From positions 2,728,001-2,792,000 of the forward strand of contig NZ_CP102930.1 of the NCBI RefSeq assembly GCF_025558485.1: 64,000 bases of DNA, written 5' to 3'. Positions 8,212-18,440 of this stretch are shown here, piece after piece. This DNA is from Bdellovibrio bacteriovorus. GTDB lineage: Bacteria > Bdellovibrionota > Bdellovibrionia > Bdellovibrionales > Bdellovibrionaceae. The translations under genes and the position numbers were made by a program. Within the stretch, counting starts at the first letter, position 1, and each line of letters starts with the position of its first letter. The notes under the pieces are model-generated. The model had not been told where the DNA came from, made no database searches, and was given only the letters and a program-made list of their open reading frames with translations.

Positions 8212-10134
8212 ATGTCTTCCCTTAAAAACGGACAGGCCGGGGTGAGCCATGTCCAAAAAGATCATCGAGAGCTAAACCGTGACCTTCATTACTATCACAT
8301 TGATGAAAACATCGGCGCGGGATTGCCCTTGTGGCTGCCTGCGGGGGTGATCATTCGCGACGAACTGGAAAAGCTTATGCGGGAACTGGAGTTTCTGGCG
8401 GGCTACGAGCGTGTTGTCAGTCCCCATATAGCCAAAGAGGATCTGTATCGGCAATCCGGTCCTCTGCCGTATTACGAAGATTCGATGTATCCGGCGATGG
8501 ATTTGGAAAGTGTCCGCTATCGTCTGCGCCCGATGTGCTGTCCTCATCATCACAAAATATTTTCGGCCAAACTGCGCAGCTATCGTGACTTGCCTTTGCG
8601 TCTGGCTGAATACGGTCAGGTGTATCGCTATGAAGGTTCCGGAGCCCTGTCAGGTTTGATGCGCGTGCGGGGGCTTTGCCAGAATGATGCTCACTTGTAT
8701 GTGCGTGAATCCGGGGTGAAGGACGAGATTCTGAAGGTCCTGCAAATGTATCAAAGAGCTTATGAAATTTTGGGTATCAAAAAATACCGCCTGCGCTTGT
8801 CCAAGTGGGATCGCAGTGGTGGTAAGTATGTGGCGATGCCTGAAAAGTGGGAATGGGCATGCGAGAAAGAAATTTGTTTTAAAAATCTGATCCGCAGTGG
8901 CGATACTCATAAAATCAAACAAGCCGAAGAAATCGTTGATGGCGAACTGGTGGTTCTGGGTAATCACGTGCGCAAGTGGAATACCGCTGTGACAGAAATC
9001 TATTCTGCCATGGCTAAAGCCGGTAACAAAGAAGCCGATGCCACGGAAGCCTATGTCACTAACTTGTTGTATATCGTTTCTGCGACCACGGCCCTGTTCG
9101 TGTTTGCCGCTTTGATCTGGATTGCTGTGCGCATCACCACCACCGTGGGATCTATTGCAGAGCGCCTGACAACAGCTGGCAGCCAAGTGGCTTCTTCCGT
9201 GGAACAACTGAATGAAGCCGGTAACAGTCTTTCCCAATCATCTACCGAAGCTGCCGCGTCCCTGGAGGAAACTGTCGCTGCGCTGGAGGAAATGACCTCC
9301 ATGGTGCAAATGAATTCGGACAACGCCAAGCAAGCCGCCACCCTGTCGGCGTCTTCGCGCGAATCCGCAGAACAGGGTGAAAAGGAGATTCACAGCCTGA
9401 TCACTTCCATGACTCAGATTTCTGAATCCTCGAAAAAAATCGAAGAGATCATTCATGTTATTGACGATATCGCCTTCCAAACCAACTTGCTGGCACTTAA
9501 TGCTGCTGTTGAAGCTGCCCGCGCGGGCGAACAAGGTAAAGGCTTTGCCGTGGTGGCAGAAGCGGTTCGCACTCTGGCACAAAGAAGTGCGGCCTCGGCA
9601 AAAGACATTTCCTCGTTGATCAAAGACTCTGTGGCACAGATTGAAGAAGGCAGTGCCACAGCGGATAAGAGCGGAACGGCTTTGGCAAACATTGTGAATT
9701 CCATCAAAAAAGTGGCGGATCTGAATAATGAAATCGCTGCCGCCAGTGCCGAACAAACAACCGGCATCCAACAAATCGGCAAAGCCATGAACCAGTTGGA
9801 TCAGGCTTCCCAAAGTAACGCCGCTTCGGCTGAAGAAATTGCCGCTACCAGTGGTGAAATCAGTAATCTGGCCATAACAGCCCAGAATCTGACCGTGGAA
9901 CTGAACGAGGCTGTGATTGGTAAAACAGAGATCACGGCCACATCACAGGATCACAGCGAAGTCACAAAAAAGAAAAAGCCCACTCCGGCCCCGGTTCACG
10001 CCAAAACCAAAAGTAATGTCGTGCCGTTAAAGAAAAAAGTGGTCGCGGAAAAAGTGGCTAAAAAAGAATCCCAGGACATCATCCCGTTTGACGAAGATGA
10101 TCGTGCTAAAGTGGGGACGACCGACGGATTTTAG
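8212..10134 (+). CDS. In-frame chimera: threonyl-tRNA synthetase N-half fused to methyl-accepting chemotaxis protein C-half
   Basis: The 640-residue ORF joins two unrelated proteins. Residues 1-216 are a ThrRS catalytic core without the TGS and editing domains ([21 protein letters not shown], motif 2 [13 protein letters not shown], then [18 protein letters not shown] and AMPEKWEWA). Right after EWA, at about base 8859, homology switches to the end of a 4-helix-bundle sensor domain, one TM helix (about 285-307) and a full MCP signalling hairpin with the tip [20 protein letters not shown] near residues 418-433. ThrRS motif 3, the third zinc His and the anticodon-binding domain are missing, so aminoacylation is not expected. 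The MCP lacks its start, first TM and most of its sensor. The start has a GAGG-type Shine-Dalgarno. This is either a real deletion fusion or an assembly chimera; the 3' end overlaps murJ by 29 bp. Confidence 0.85.
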   Translation: MSSLKNGQAGVSHVQKDHRELNRDLHYYHIDENIGAGLPLWLPAGVIIRDELEKLMRELEFLAGYERVVSPHIAKEDLYRQSGPLPYYEDSMYPAMDLESVRYRLRPMCCPHHHKIFSAKLRSYRDLPLRLAEYGQVYRYEGSGALSGLMRVRGLCQNDAHLYVRESGVKDEILKVLQMYQRAYEILGIKKYRLRLSKWDRSGGKYVAMPEKWEWACEKEICFKNLIRSGDTHKIKQAEEIVDGELVVLGNHVRKWNTAVTEIYSAMAKAGNKEADATEAYVTNLLYIVSATTALFVFAALIWIAVRITTTVGSIAERLTTAGSQVASSVEQLNEAGNSLSQSSTEAAASLEETVAALEEMTSMVQMNSDNAKQAATLSASSRESAEQGEKEIHSLITSMTQISESSKKIEEIIHVIDDIAFQTNLLALNAAVEAARAGEQGKGFAVVAEAVRTLAQRSAASAKDISSLIKDSVAQIEEGSATADKSGTALANIVNSIKKVADLNNEIAAASAEQTTGIQQIGKAMNQLDQASQSNAASAEEIAATSGEISNLAITAQNLTVELNEAVIGKTEITATSQDHSEVTKKKKPTPAPVHAKTKSNVVPLKKKVVAEKVAKKESQDIIPFDEDDRAKVGTTDGF

Positions 10135-11677
10135 AAACTTCGGTGCAACCCAGTAAGCGGGCAATACCGAAGTAAACAGTCACCGCCAAAATAATGGCAA
10201 CGAAAAGGGCTGGCATTTGCAGCCCTTTTCCTATTGTGCCCACAAGCAGGTCATACACTTGCGTTGATCCCACCAATCCGACCCCGGCCACAAAGAACTT
10301 TACACAGGTCTTTAGCATCCGTCGGCGCGCCATCCCCACACTGAACTTCGGCAAAAGAACAAACAACAGTGCCGCATTCACAAAGGCGGAAATCACGCCG
10401 GAATACATCAGTCCCGACAACTGCCAGCGCGCCATAAAATAAGGGGCCAGCAGGATATGAATTAACAATGCCGCCAAAGCCATGCACATCGGGGCCCAGG
10501 TGTTTTTCACTGCATAGTACAAGGGCATCAGCACCCGACTGCACGAGACCAGCAACAAACTGACGGCATAGATCTTTAAGACCCCGGCAGTGGCTTGAAC
10601 ATCTGCACTGGTGAATTTACCGCGCAGGAAAAGAACCTCGATGATAGGTTCTGCCAGAAAGAACAATCCCAAGGCTGCGGGCCACGCCAAGAACAGATTC
10701 ATCAAAAAACTTTCCTCGGCAGTTTCGCGGAATTTTTCTTTCAAACCCTGGGCAGCGTATTCGCTGAGCGTCGGCAGCAACGCCGCCCCCAGACTGACGG
10801 AAATCAAAGACAGTGGCAGCTCCAGCAAGCGATCGGCCCAGTAGATATAGGAAATAGATCCTTCTTGCAGCGAGCTTGCAAAATACAGATTCACCAAAGT
10901 GGAAAACTGCAAAAGTCCCATGCCCAACAGACCCGGCAGCAACTTCCCCAGTACCTCTTTGACATCCTGACTGCCCCACTGCCAGCTGATGCGTGGCAAA
11001 TAGTTGCGAGCCTTCAGGGCTGCCCACAACAAGGCCGCCTGCAAGAAACCTCCGACCAATACGCCCCACGCCAGCCCGTCCCCATGCACTGGGAACCATT
11101 CCGGCGGCATAAACGTAAACACCAACATAGAGACATTCAACAAGGCCGGAGCCGCCGCAGGTAAACCAAAGCTGCCAAAGGCATTCAGAATTCCCATGTA
11201 AAACGCGTAAGAGCAGACAAAGAAAACAAACCCAAACATGATCCGCCCCATGCGCAGGGTGAGTTCCCACTTTTCGGCAGACAAAATATAGTCATCGGCC
11301 AAAAGCAGACGGAACAAGGGCTCGATATAGATAATCCCCAGCAAAGTCAGCGCGCCCAGAACGATCAAAAGTAAGGAATAAATCGAATTGACCAGATTGC
11401 GGCCACGGACTCCGCTAGGGTCTTCGGTTTGAGCCTGCATAAAAACGGGAATAAAGCTCACAGACAGGGAGCCTTCCCCCAAAAGTCGGCGGAACAGGTT
11501 GGGAAGACGGAAGGCTGCGGTCCACGCATCGGTGACCGCCCGATCAAAGAGGGCCCCCAGCGCGATATCCCTAAAAAGCCCCAAGATGCGGCTCGTTAAG
11601 GTCCCAGACGCCATAGAAAAAGCCCTTTTAAGGACCTTTTTGCGATCTTCTTTTAATCCACTTGCTTCGTGAGACAC
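10106..11677 (-). CDS. murJ: Lipid II flippase MurJ (MviN)
   Basis: A 523-residue polytopic membrane protein of the MOP superfamily with about 14 predicted helices, which moves lipid II to the periplasmic face for peptidoglycan synthesis (E. coli MurJ is 511 residues). The N-terminal signature [16 protein letters not shown] and the [20 protein letters not shown] block, with conserved Arg and Glu residues, are typical. The predicted start is GTG 11677 with a weak Shine-Dalgarno; ATG codon 22 is a possible alternative. It is divergent from rpsT, a common neighbour of murJ in bacteria. Confidence 0.94.
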   Translation of the reverse strand: MSHEASGLKEDRKKVLKRAFSMASGTLTSRILGLFRDIALGALFDRAVTDAWTAAFRLPNLFRRLLGEGSLSVSFIPVFMQAQTEDPSGVRGRNLVNSIYSLLLIVLGALTLLGIIYIEPLFRLLLADDYILSAEKWELTLRMGRIMFGFVFFVCSYAFYMGILNAFGSFGLPAAAPALLNVSMLVFTFMPPEWFPVHGDGLAWGVLVGGFLQAALLWAALKARNYLPRISWQWGSQDVKEVLGKLLPGLLGMGLLQFSTLVNLYFASSLQEGSISYIYWADRLLELPLSLISVSLGAALLPTLSEYAAQGLKEKFRETAEESFLMNLFLAWPAALGLFFLAEPIIEVLFLRGKFTSADVQATAGVLKIYAVSLLLVSCSRVLMPLYYAVKNTWAPMCMALAALLIHILLAPYFMARWQLSGLMYSGVISAFVNAALLFVLLPKFSVGMARRRMLKTCVKFFVAGVGLVGSTQVYDLLVGTIGKGLQMPALFVAIILAVTVYFGIARLLGCTEVSKIRRSSPL

Positions 11678-11729
11678 CCTATGTTAATCCCTTTGGTTCG
11701 TCTATAAAAGTTACTGTGGAGGTTATCCC

Positions 11730-11993
11730 TTGGCAAATCATAAGTCTGCAGCAAAAAGAGCTCGTCAGTCTATCCGTAAAACTGCTGTTAACAACGCTCG
11801 TAAAAGCACTGTAAAAACAGCTGAGAAAAAACTTGTTAAAGCTATCGAAGCTAAAGATCTGAAAGCTCTTCCTGAATTGTTGAAGAACTTCTCTTCTCAA
11901 GTAATGAAAGCTGCTAAAACTGGCGTTCTTAAGAAAGAAACTGCATCCCGCAAGATCAGCCGTCTTTCTACACGCGCGTCTGCAACTAAGTAG
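11730..11993 (+). CDS. rpsT: 30S ribosomal protein S20
   Basis: An 87-residue Lys/Arg/Ala-rich primary 16S-binding protein with the N-terminal signature MANHKSAAKRARQS. It starts at TTG 11730 behind GTGGAGG, a rare start codon also used by E. coli rpsT, where it contributes to translational autoregulation. Its likely transcription terminator lies about 100 bp downstream, inside the convergent PilZ gene. Confidence 0.97.
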   Translation: MANHKSAAKRARQSIRKTAVNNARKSTVKTAEKKLVKAIEAKDLKALPELLKNFSSQVMKAAKTGVLKKETASRKISRLSTRASATK

Positions 11994-11996
11994 TCC

Positions 11997-12377
11997 TTAG
12001 TTATTAAAAGATTCGTATTGAGTTCGCGCTGACACAAAGGCGCGAATTTGTCTTTTTGTGGAAAACGCAATTTGATTAAAGCTCAATCCGTGGGTGACTC
12101 TTGGGTCACCCTCTTTTTTTTGCGTTGATCGAACCGTTCCGCGCAGGAAAACGAAGTCCCCACCCGGCACTTGGAAGCTGACGACCAGTTCATGGCCCTC
12201 GGTCAGCACATAATCGGATACGATGGACATGCCCCCTTCACCGATTTCCCCCGAATCACAGACAAAGTACGTCCCATCGCACAGAATACCCACCTTGCGT
12301 TTCATCGCACGGCGCGGATACTGGCGGCGGAAATAGCCTTTATCTTCAAATGGAGAATTCGTGACAGCCTTGTTCAT
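11997..12377 (-). CDS. PilZ domain protein (c-di-GMP effector)
   Basis: A 126-residue single-domain PilZ protein. The c-di-GMP motifs are RRQYPRR near residue 20 (the RxxxR arm) and a DSGEIGEGG loop corresponding to D/NxSxxG. PilZ proteins bind cyclic di-GMP and regulate motility, gliding or, in Bdellovibrio, steps of the predatory cycle. The start is ATG 12377; a TTG one codon upstream is an alternative. The CDS contains, on its opposite strand, the probable terminator of rpsT. Confidence 0.85.
   Translation of the reverse strand: MNKAVTNSPFEDKGYFRRQYPRRAMKRKVGILCDGTYFVCDSGEIGEGGMSIVSDYVLTEGHELVVSFQVPGGDFVFLRGTVRSTQKKEGDPRVTHGLSFNQIAFSTKRQIRAFVSARTQYESFNN
12092..12121 (+). terminator. Intrinsic terminator of rpsT embedded in the PilZ coding sequence
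   Basis: GGGTGAC pairs with GTCACCC over a six-base loop and is followed by TCTTTTTTTT on the plus strand. It is 99 bp after the rpsT stop and antisense to PilZ codons for KKEGDPRVTHG. Confidence 0.75.
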
Positions 12378-12422
12378 CAAGGCACTTATCGGCTTTTTTC
12401 AGGGACTTCTTAAGCAGACCAA

Positions 12423-13436
12423 CTAGATGGCGGCGTATTGCGTGCCGCAGGTTTTAAGCACCAGATTTTCCAGCCAGATGTGACTGGACAATGGTGAGGA
12501 TTTTAGCGCCTTGTCGGTGTCAGATAAAACCACCAGCGTCTGTTCCAACTTCTTGGCGGTCCAAAGTCGGGCTTGATCCAGATAGCTTTCCAGGAAGTAC
12601 GGCGGCACCTGCGCAAAATGGGCAAGCTTCGCCCCGTGCAGACCTTCTTCCATCCCGCGCTTCAAGGTCAGCAGAATACGCACGTGACGGGCCACCAAAG
12701 ACACGATCCCGATCTCGTTCTGCCCCTGATCCAGCAGGTGAACCAAAAGCTCCAAAGCCTTTACACGGTCGTTTTCACCAATAGCCTTGGTAAAATCAAA
12801 AACGTTTTCTTCCTTGGAACGGGACACGGCTTGGGCCACGTCCGCCATTTCAATACGACGTTCCCCGACGTATTCGCCGAGCTTCTTCAGCTCCCCTTCG
12901 ATCTCTGTCAGATGATGACCCACCAGCTTATGCAAAAGCAAAATGGCGTCGTTACTGATCGTCAGACCCAAAGACTGTGCGATATAGTTGATCCAGGACG
13001 GAATTTGATTTTCGTAGGGCTTTTTAAACTCGACACAGTCGGCTTTATCCAAAAGCAGACGGATCTGCTTTTTACGCTTATCCACGCGCGACGCCAGAAT
13101 CACAAACACAGTGCTATCGACCGGAGATTCAAACAAAGGCTCCAGCTCGGCCCATTCTTTGTCCGTCAGTTCTTGCGCTTCTTTTAAAATCACCAAACGA
13201 CGGGCGGCCATCATCGGCAGAGTTTCAACCGCATCACGCACAGACACCACATCAGCATCACTGGCATAGAACAAGCTGTAGTTGAAATCGACAGCGCCTT
13301 CGGTCAAGACAGCGTATTTGAAACGTTCAACGGATTGATTCAGCAGATAGGGCTCTTCACCGAACAGAAAATACAAAGGCGCAGTCTGACCTTTTTCAAG
13401 ATCACGATAGAATTTCTGCGCATCGATGAGTGCCAC
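12423..13436 (-). CDS. holA: DNA polymerase III subunit delta
   Basis: A 337-residue clamp-loader subunit that opens the beta sliding clamp (E. coli HolA is 343 residues). Recognised by the N-terminal PLYFLFGEEPYLL block, the central LPMMAARRLVILKEA segment and the C-terminal helical collar domain. The start is GTG 13436 with AAAAGGAA upstream. The lptE gene lies 28 bp upstream on the same strand; the lptE-holA pairing is conserved in many Gram-negative bacteria. Confidence 0.93.
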   Translation of the reverse strand: MALIDAQKFYRDLEKGQTAPLYFLFGEEPYLLNQSVERFKYAVLTEGAVDFNYSLFYASDADVVSVRDAVETLPMMAARRLVILKEAQELTDKEWAELEPLFESPVDSTVFVILASRVDKRKKQIRLLLDKADCVEFKKPYENQIPSWINYIAQSLGLTISNDAILLLHKLVGHHLTEIEGELKKLGEYVGERRIEMADVAQAVSRSKEENVFDFTKAIGENDRVKALELLVHLLDQGQNEIGIVSLVARHVRILLTLKRGMEEGLHGAKLAHFAQVPPYFLESYLDQARLWTAKKLEQTLVVLSDTDKALKSSPLSSHIWLENLVLKTCGTQYAAI

Positions 13437-13464
13437 TGTTGTCTGTTCCTTTTGCTATACCGAT

Positions 13465-14046
13465 TTAAAAATTCTCGGTGATACGATCATGGGCTTCAGC
13501 CATGATGTCGAACGCCATGAGGTCAATGTTTTGCCTCCGCGCAGAAAGATTGTAAAGAGGATTCACAGAGTTAACACCGGCCAGCGTTACTTGCGGAGCT
13601 GCGTAAGTTCTCTCTCCACTAAAGGACCCACTCCACAGTTCGGTTCCATCTGCCTGACGCACAACTTTAACAGTGACAGTCAGCAAAATGCGGTATTCTG
13701 AGGCAATAACGGTTCCATTGGGAAGATAAGGCGCCGAAGAGTCCCCGGCCACACGCTTTGCCCCCGGCAAATACTGAACATTGTCGATCTGCCCGATCAC
13801 TGCCACTTCAGAAAGGGAATTGTCCACAATTCGGGCAATGCGGGAACGCTGAAACTCCTGAATCAGGGAATTGGTAAATGCCACCTCGATCCCTGTTTCT
13901 TGAGTTTTATTTTTAAAGATCGGCACCGAAATCTGCTTGTAGCCCCCCGGAATACTGCGCGTGCCCGAGCCTAAACGATAGGCACATCCCGAGAGAAACA
14001 GCGACAAAACCAGAGTGATGCGAAAAGCTTTAAATATTGCGTCCAC
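13465..14046 (-). CDS. lptE: LPS-assembly lipoprotein LptE
   Basis: A 193-residue outer-membrane lipoprotein that plugs the LptD barrel during lipopolysaccharide insertion. The signal peptide ends in the lipobox LSGC (Cys21), followed by AYRLGSGTRSIPGGYKQISV and FTNSLIQEF, typical of the family. I start it at GTG 14046 because this gives a standard 20-residue signal peptide; longer upstream readings overlap the divergent promoter region (TATACT near 14060, minus strand). It is followed by holA. Confidence 0.85.
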   Translation of the reverse strand: MDAIFKAFRITLVLSLFLSGCAYRLGSGTRSIPGGYKQISVPIFKNKTQETGIEVAFTNSLIQEFQRSRIARIVDNSLSEVAVIGQIDNVQYLPGAKRVAGDSSAPYLPNGTVIASEYRILLTVTVKVVRQADGTELWSGSFSGERTYAAPQVTLAGVNSVNPLYNLSARRQNIDLMAFDIMAEAHDRITENF

Positions 14047-14090
14047 GGGCCCAGTTGAGTATAAAATTAGCAAGGAATCAAGGAAGAAAA

Positions 14091-15257
14091 ATGACAACTT
14101 TTCAAGACGATTACAGTTTGTTAGCTCCGGGGCCTGTGAATATTCATCCTGAGGTGCGCAAAGCTCTGGCGCTTCCCATGATTCACCACCGCACGCCGGA
14201 ATTTGATAAGATCCTGAAAAAAGTTTTAGCCGACATCAAGGTTGTCTTTCAGACGGAACAGGATGTCTTTCTTCTGACCTCCACCGGCTCTGGCGGAATG
14301 GAAACTTTATTGGTGAACACGCTTTCCCCGGGCGATAAGGTCATTGCCATTGTTTCAGGCAAATTCGGTGAGCGCTGGGCCGATATGGCTCAATATTTTG
14401 GCGCCAAAGTCATCGTTCACAACGTGGCCTGGGGCGAGGCCGTCAAAGTTTCTGACGTCGAGGACCTGCTAAAACAAAATCCCGACACCCGCGCCGTTCT
14501 TTGCCAAGCCTGCGAAACCAGCACGGGTGTGGCCCATCCGATTGAAGCTCTGGCAACGTTGACAAAGAATTATCCTGACACTTTGTTGTTGGTGGACGCG
14601 ATCACCGCCTTAGGAGCATATCCTTTACCGATGGATGCCTGGGGCATTGATGGCATTGTGGCGGGTTCACAAAAAGCCTTTATGCTGCCGACGGGAATGG
14701 CCTTTGTTTCCTTCTCGAAAAAAGCCTGGAGATTTATCCCCGACGCCAAGTGTCCCAGATATTACTTTGATATCCGCAAAGAGAAAAAAGCCAACGCGGG
14801 CGGAGAAACTTTCTTTTCTTCCAATGTCGCGATCATCCGTGCGCTGGATGTGGTGCTATCGCTGATTACCACGCAAGGCCTGGATAAACTTTTCCATGAT
14901 ATTCACCGTCGTGCGGAATTCACGCGCAACTTTGCGCAGAAGCTGGGTTTTGTTCTTTATGCCAAGTCCCCAAGTGATTCGGTCACGGCGTTGACTGTGC
15001 CACCACAAATGGATGGCCAGAAAATCCGTCTGCATTTGGAGGAAGTCCACAACATCACCATCATGGGTGGCCAGGATCAGGCCAAAGGTAAAATCATCCG
15101 TGTGGGTCATATGGGTTACATCCAGGACCATGAAATGGTGCGCCTGATTGAATGCCTGGGGCACACGTTGCGCCACTTTGATCCGGACTTTATGTCGTTG
15201 GAGCATATTTCCAACATCGCAACAGAAGCGCAGAACTGGTTGGAGCAAAATCCATGA
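14091..15257 (+). CDS. Class V aminotransferase, serine/alanine-glyoxylate type
   Basis: A 388-residue PLP enzyme. Landmarks are LLAPGPVNIHPEVRKA, the substrate-binding STGSGGMETLLVN, the cofactor-contact CETSTG, VDAITALGAYP, and the PLP lysine in GSQKAFMLPTG. The ATG at 14091 follows AAGGAAG. Its stop overlaps the start of a SerA-like dehydrogenase by four bases. In several bacteria this pair substitutes for SerC and SerA in serine synthesis, so phosphohydroxypyruvate or hydroxypyruvate is a plausible substrate; that step is inference. Confidence 0.88.
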   Translation: MTTFQDDYSLLAPGPVNIHPEVRKALALPMIHHRTPEFDKILKKVLADIKVVFQTEQDVFLLTSTGSGGMETLLVNTLSPGDKVIAIVSGKFGERWADMAQYFGAKVIVHNVAWGEAVKVSDVEDLLKQNPDTRAVLCQACETSTGVAHPIEALATLTKNYPDTLLLVDAITALGAYPLPMDAWGIDGIVAGSQKAFMLPTGMAFVSFSKKAWRFIPDAKCPRYYFDIRKEKKANAGGETFFSSNVAIIRALDVVLSLITTQGLDKLFHDIHRRAEFTRNFAQKLGFVLYAKSPSDSVTALTVPPQMDGQKIRLHLEEVHNITIMGGQDQAKGKIIRVGHMGYIQDHEMVRLIECLGHTLRHFDPDFMSLEHISNIATEAQNWLEQNP

Positions 15258-16240
15258 AGAAAAAAATTCTGATCACGGATCGCTTTGCTCACGACAGCTA
15301 TCTGTACTTGCAGCAGCACAGCCACTTTGAAGTGGTCCGCAGTGACAGTCCTCAACACCTGCCGCTTGAACACTTGGTCAGCGCCAACGCATTGATCATT
15401 CGCAGCCGCACAAAAATCAACGAAGAGCTTTTAAAAAAAGCACGACAGTTGCAACTGATCGTCACCTGCACCAGCGGGTTTGATCACATTGATCTGGAGG
15501 CCACCCAAAAATGGGGCGTCACTGTGATGCACACTCCGTCGGGAAATATCGAATCTGCCGCTCAACTGACCTGGGGCCTGGTGTTAAGCTGCGTGAATAA
15601 CATTCCGCAAGCCAGCAAAATGGTCAAAGCCGGTGACTGGAACCGCGATCTGATCACAGGCATGGAACTAACCGGGCGTACCTATGGCATTGTCGGATTG
15701 GGCCGCATCGGTTCCCGCGTGGCCGAGCTGGCGCAAGCTTTTGGCATGAATGTGGTAGCCTATGATCCGTACCAGGAAGATGAAGTCTTTGAGCGCCTGC
15801 ACATTCCCCGCTTAAGTTATGAAGAAGTTCTTAAGACTGCCGATGTTCTGAGCTTCCATGTGCCAAAAACACTGGAAACAGAGCATATGCTCAACCGCTC
15901 GCAGTTTGAGTACATCCACCGCGGTATTGTTCTGATCAATACTTCGCGCGGTTCTGTGATTAACGAAAACGATCTGTGCGAGGCTTTGGAAAAAGGCTGG
16001 CTGCGTTCTGTGGGGCTGGATGTTTTTGAAAAAGAACCCCTGCACAGAAACTCAAATTTGTTGAAATACCCGAACGTGGTTTTGACTCCGCACATTGGAG
16101 CCAATACAGAGGATGCGTTCTTTAAAGCGTCCCAGATCGCAGCTAATAAGCTTATGGCGTTTTTTGTGGACGGTTCGACCTCTGACACCCTCCCCCCAAG
16201 AACACCATGGTATGGAGCGGCTCCGTTTAAAGGCGAATAA
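15254..16240 (+). CDS. D-isomer 2-hydroxyacid dehydrogenase, likely D-3-phosphoglycerate dehydrogenase
   Basis: A 328-residue NAD-dependent enzyme. It shows the Rossmann motif GIVGLGRIGSRVAELA, the substrate arginine in NTSRGSVINE, the acid in DVFEKEP and the catalytic His in LTPHIGANTEDA. It lacks the ACT regulatory domain of long SerA forms, so serine feedback through ACT is not expected. It is translationally coupled (ATGA) to the aminotransferase, and the two probably form a short serine-biosynthesis unit. Confidence 0.87.
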   Translation: MKKKILITDRFAHDSYLYLQQHSHFEVVRSDSPQHLPLEHLVSANALIIRSRTKINEELLKKARQLQLIVTCTSGFDHIDLEATQKWGVTVMHTPSGNIESAAQLTWGLVLSCVNNIPQASKMVKAGDWNRDLITGMELTGRTYGIVGLGRIGSRVAELAQAFGMNVVAYDPYQEDEVFERLHIPRLSYEEVLKTADVLSFHVPKTLETEHMLNRSQFEYIHRGIVLINTSRGSVINENDLCEALEKGWLRSVGLDVFEKEPLHRNSNLLKYPNVVLTPHIGANTEDAFFKASQIAANKLMAFFVDGSTSDTLPPRTPWYGAAPFKGE

Positions 16241-16289
16241 ACTTGCCTGAATCCCCCTGTTTGAGAGACATTTTTAGGGTCTGTTTTAA

Positions 16290-17600
<1,311 letters not shown>

Positions 17601-17622
17601 GCAGAGTTAGCAGTTTTTACGG

Positions 17623-17659
17623 GGCCTTTGCTTAAGCTTCAAGCAAAGGCCTTTTTTTT
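17623..17659 (+). terminator. Intrinsic terminator of purA
   Basis: GGCCTTTGCTT pairs with AAGCAAAGGCC (11 bp, seven-base loop), followed by eight T. Confidence 0.92.
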
Positions 17660-17703
17660 ATCAAAAAATCGCAAAAATTTTTAAAAAACTGCAAGAAAGT
17701 GTA

Positions 17704-17730
17704 TTGACTTTGGACCCCTCTTACTACAAA
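17704..17730 (+). promoter_or_regulatory. Probable promoter of the tRNA-Lys/tRNA-Glu unit
   Basis: TTGACT at 17704-17709 and TACAAA at 17725-17730 with a 15-bp spacer; the expected start site falls shortly before tRNA-Lys. The spacer is short for a sigma70 promoter. Confidence 0.45.
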
Positions 17731-17753
17731 TTAGCACTTCCTCAACGGACAGT

Positions 17754-17829
17754 GGTTCGCTAGCTCAGCTGGTAGAGCACTTCACTTTTAATGAAGGGGT
17801 CGATGGTTCGAATCCATCGCGAGCCACCA
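17754..17829 (+). tRNA. tRNA-Lys (UUU)
   Basis: A full cloverleaf of 76 nt. Acceptor GGTTCGC pairs with GCGAGCC (one G-T pair), the anticodon loop CTTTTAA sits between CTTCA and TGAAG, the T arm is GATGGTTCGAATCCATC, and CCA is encoded. Confidence 0.96.
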
Positions 17830-17851
17830 TTTTCTTGTTGCGGTTCCTTGC

Positions 17852-17927
17852 GTTCCCATCGTCTAGGGGCCTAGGACACCTCCCTTTCACGGAGGATACA
17901 GGGGTTCAAATCCCCTTGGGAACGCCA
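17852..17927 (+). tRNA. tRNA-Glu (UUC)
   Basis: A cloverleaf of 76 nt. Acceptor GTTCCCA pairs with TGGGAAC, anticodon loop CTTTCAC lies between CCTCC and GGAGG, and CCA is encoded. It lies 22 bp after tRNA-Lys and is probably co-transcribed with it. It borders the accessory insert to the right. Confidence 0.96.
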
Positions 17928-17943
17928 ATTTGTGAAAATAACA

Positions 17944-17976
17944 AAGCCCGATCGCAAGATCGGGCTTTTTTATTTT
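17944..17976 (+). terminator. Terminator of the tRNA unit
   Basis: AAAGCCCGATC pairs with GATCGGGCTTT over GCAA, followed by a T-rich tail. Confidence 0.9.
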
Positions 17977-18440
17977 CATTTACTGTCTTCAACGGATCTG
18001 AACTTAGAAGGTCGGCGCAAAACAAAATCCAACAAAGCTCGCGGTACGCGGCGTGCGCCGACAACAGGGGTTGTTTCGGGCTCCTGCCCTCAACCCCTTC
18101 GGGGCTTACGCGTAAAAATAGCATCCTGCTATTTTTAGCATCGCCCTAGCAGGATGCTAGCGCGAGGGTGCGCAAAGCGCAGGGCAACGCCCCGAGGAGC
18201 GTGATGCGACGAGCCCCAATCACGCAAACCGAGAGCTAAAAAATGCGAGCTTCGAGCAAAGCGAGAAGCAAGCCAGCTCCGCTAAAGCCCCTTCAATAAG
18301 TCCTCAAGATCAATTTCCAACCCCTCGGCAATTCAACGAGTACTAAGTCCATCTTTTGAAGAAAAGATAATAAAACAAATTACACTTTATAGAAACCACA
18401 CAAACATCTAACATCGCCAACAAGAATAAGAGGCGATTAT
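17977..18440. other. Gene-free, structured region at the left edge of the accessory insert
   Basis: These 464 bp hold no convincing gene. They contain many GC-rich short palindromes, most clearly a perfect 13-bp inverted repeat TAGCATCCTGCTA / TAGCAGGATGCTA at 18119-18131 and 18147-18159. After about 18280 composition turns AT-rich, leading into the next gene. No copy of the tRNA-Glu 3' end was found at the right side, so an att site cannot be demonstrated. It could encode a structured RNA or be remains of an integrated element. Confidence 0.5.

Noticed and set aside
8857..8862. GCATGC at the thrS/MCP junction as proof of a cloning artefact
   Set aside because: The hexamer is common by chance, so it is noted only as a hint.
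8650..9813. Minus-strand open frames under the fusion gene
   Set aside because: They are antisense to conserved ThrRS and MCP motifs, with no supporting features.
17906..18124. Open frame on the minus strand covering part of tRNA-Glu and the palindromic zone
   Set aside because: It runs antisense through a tRNA and terminator and shows no protein-like composition.
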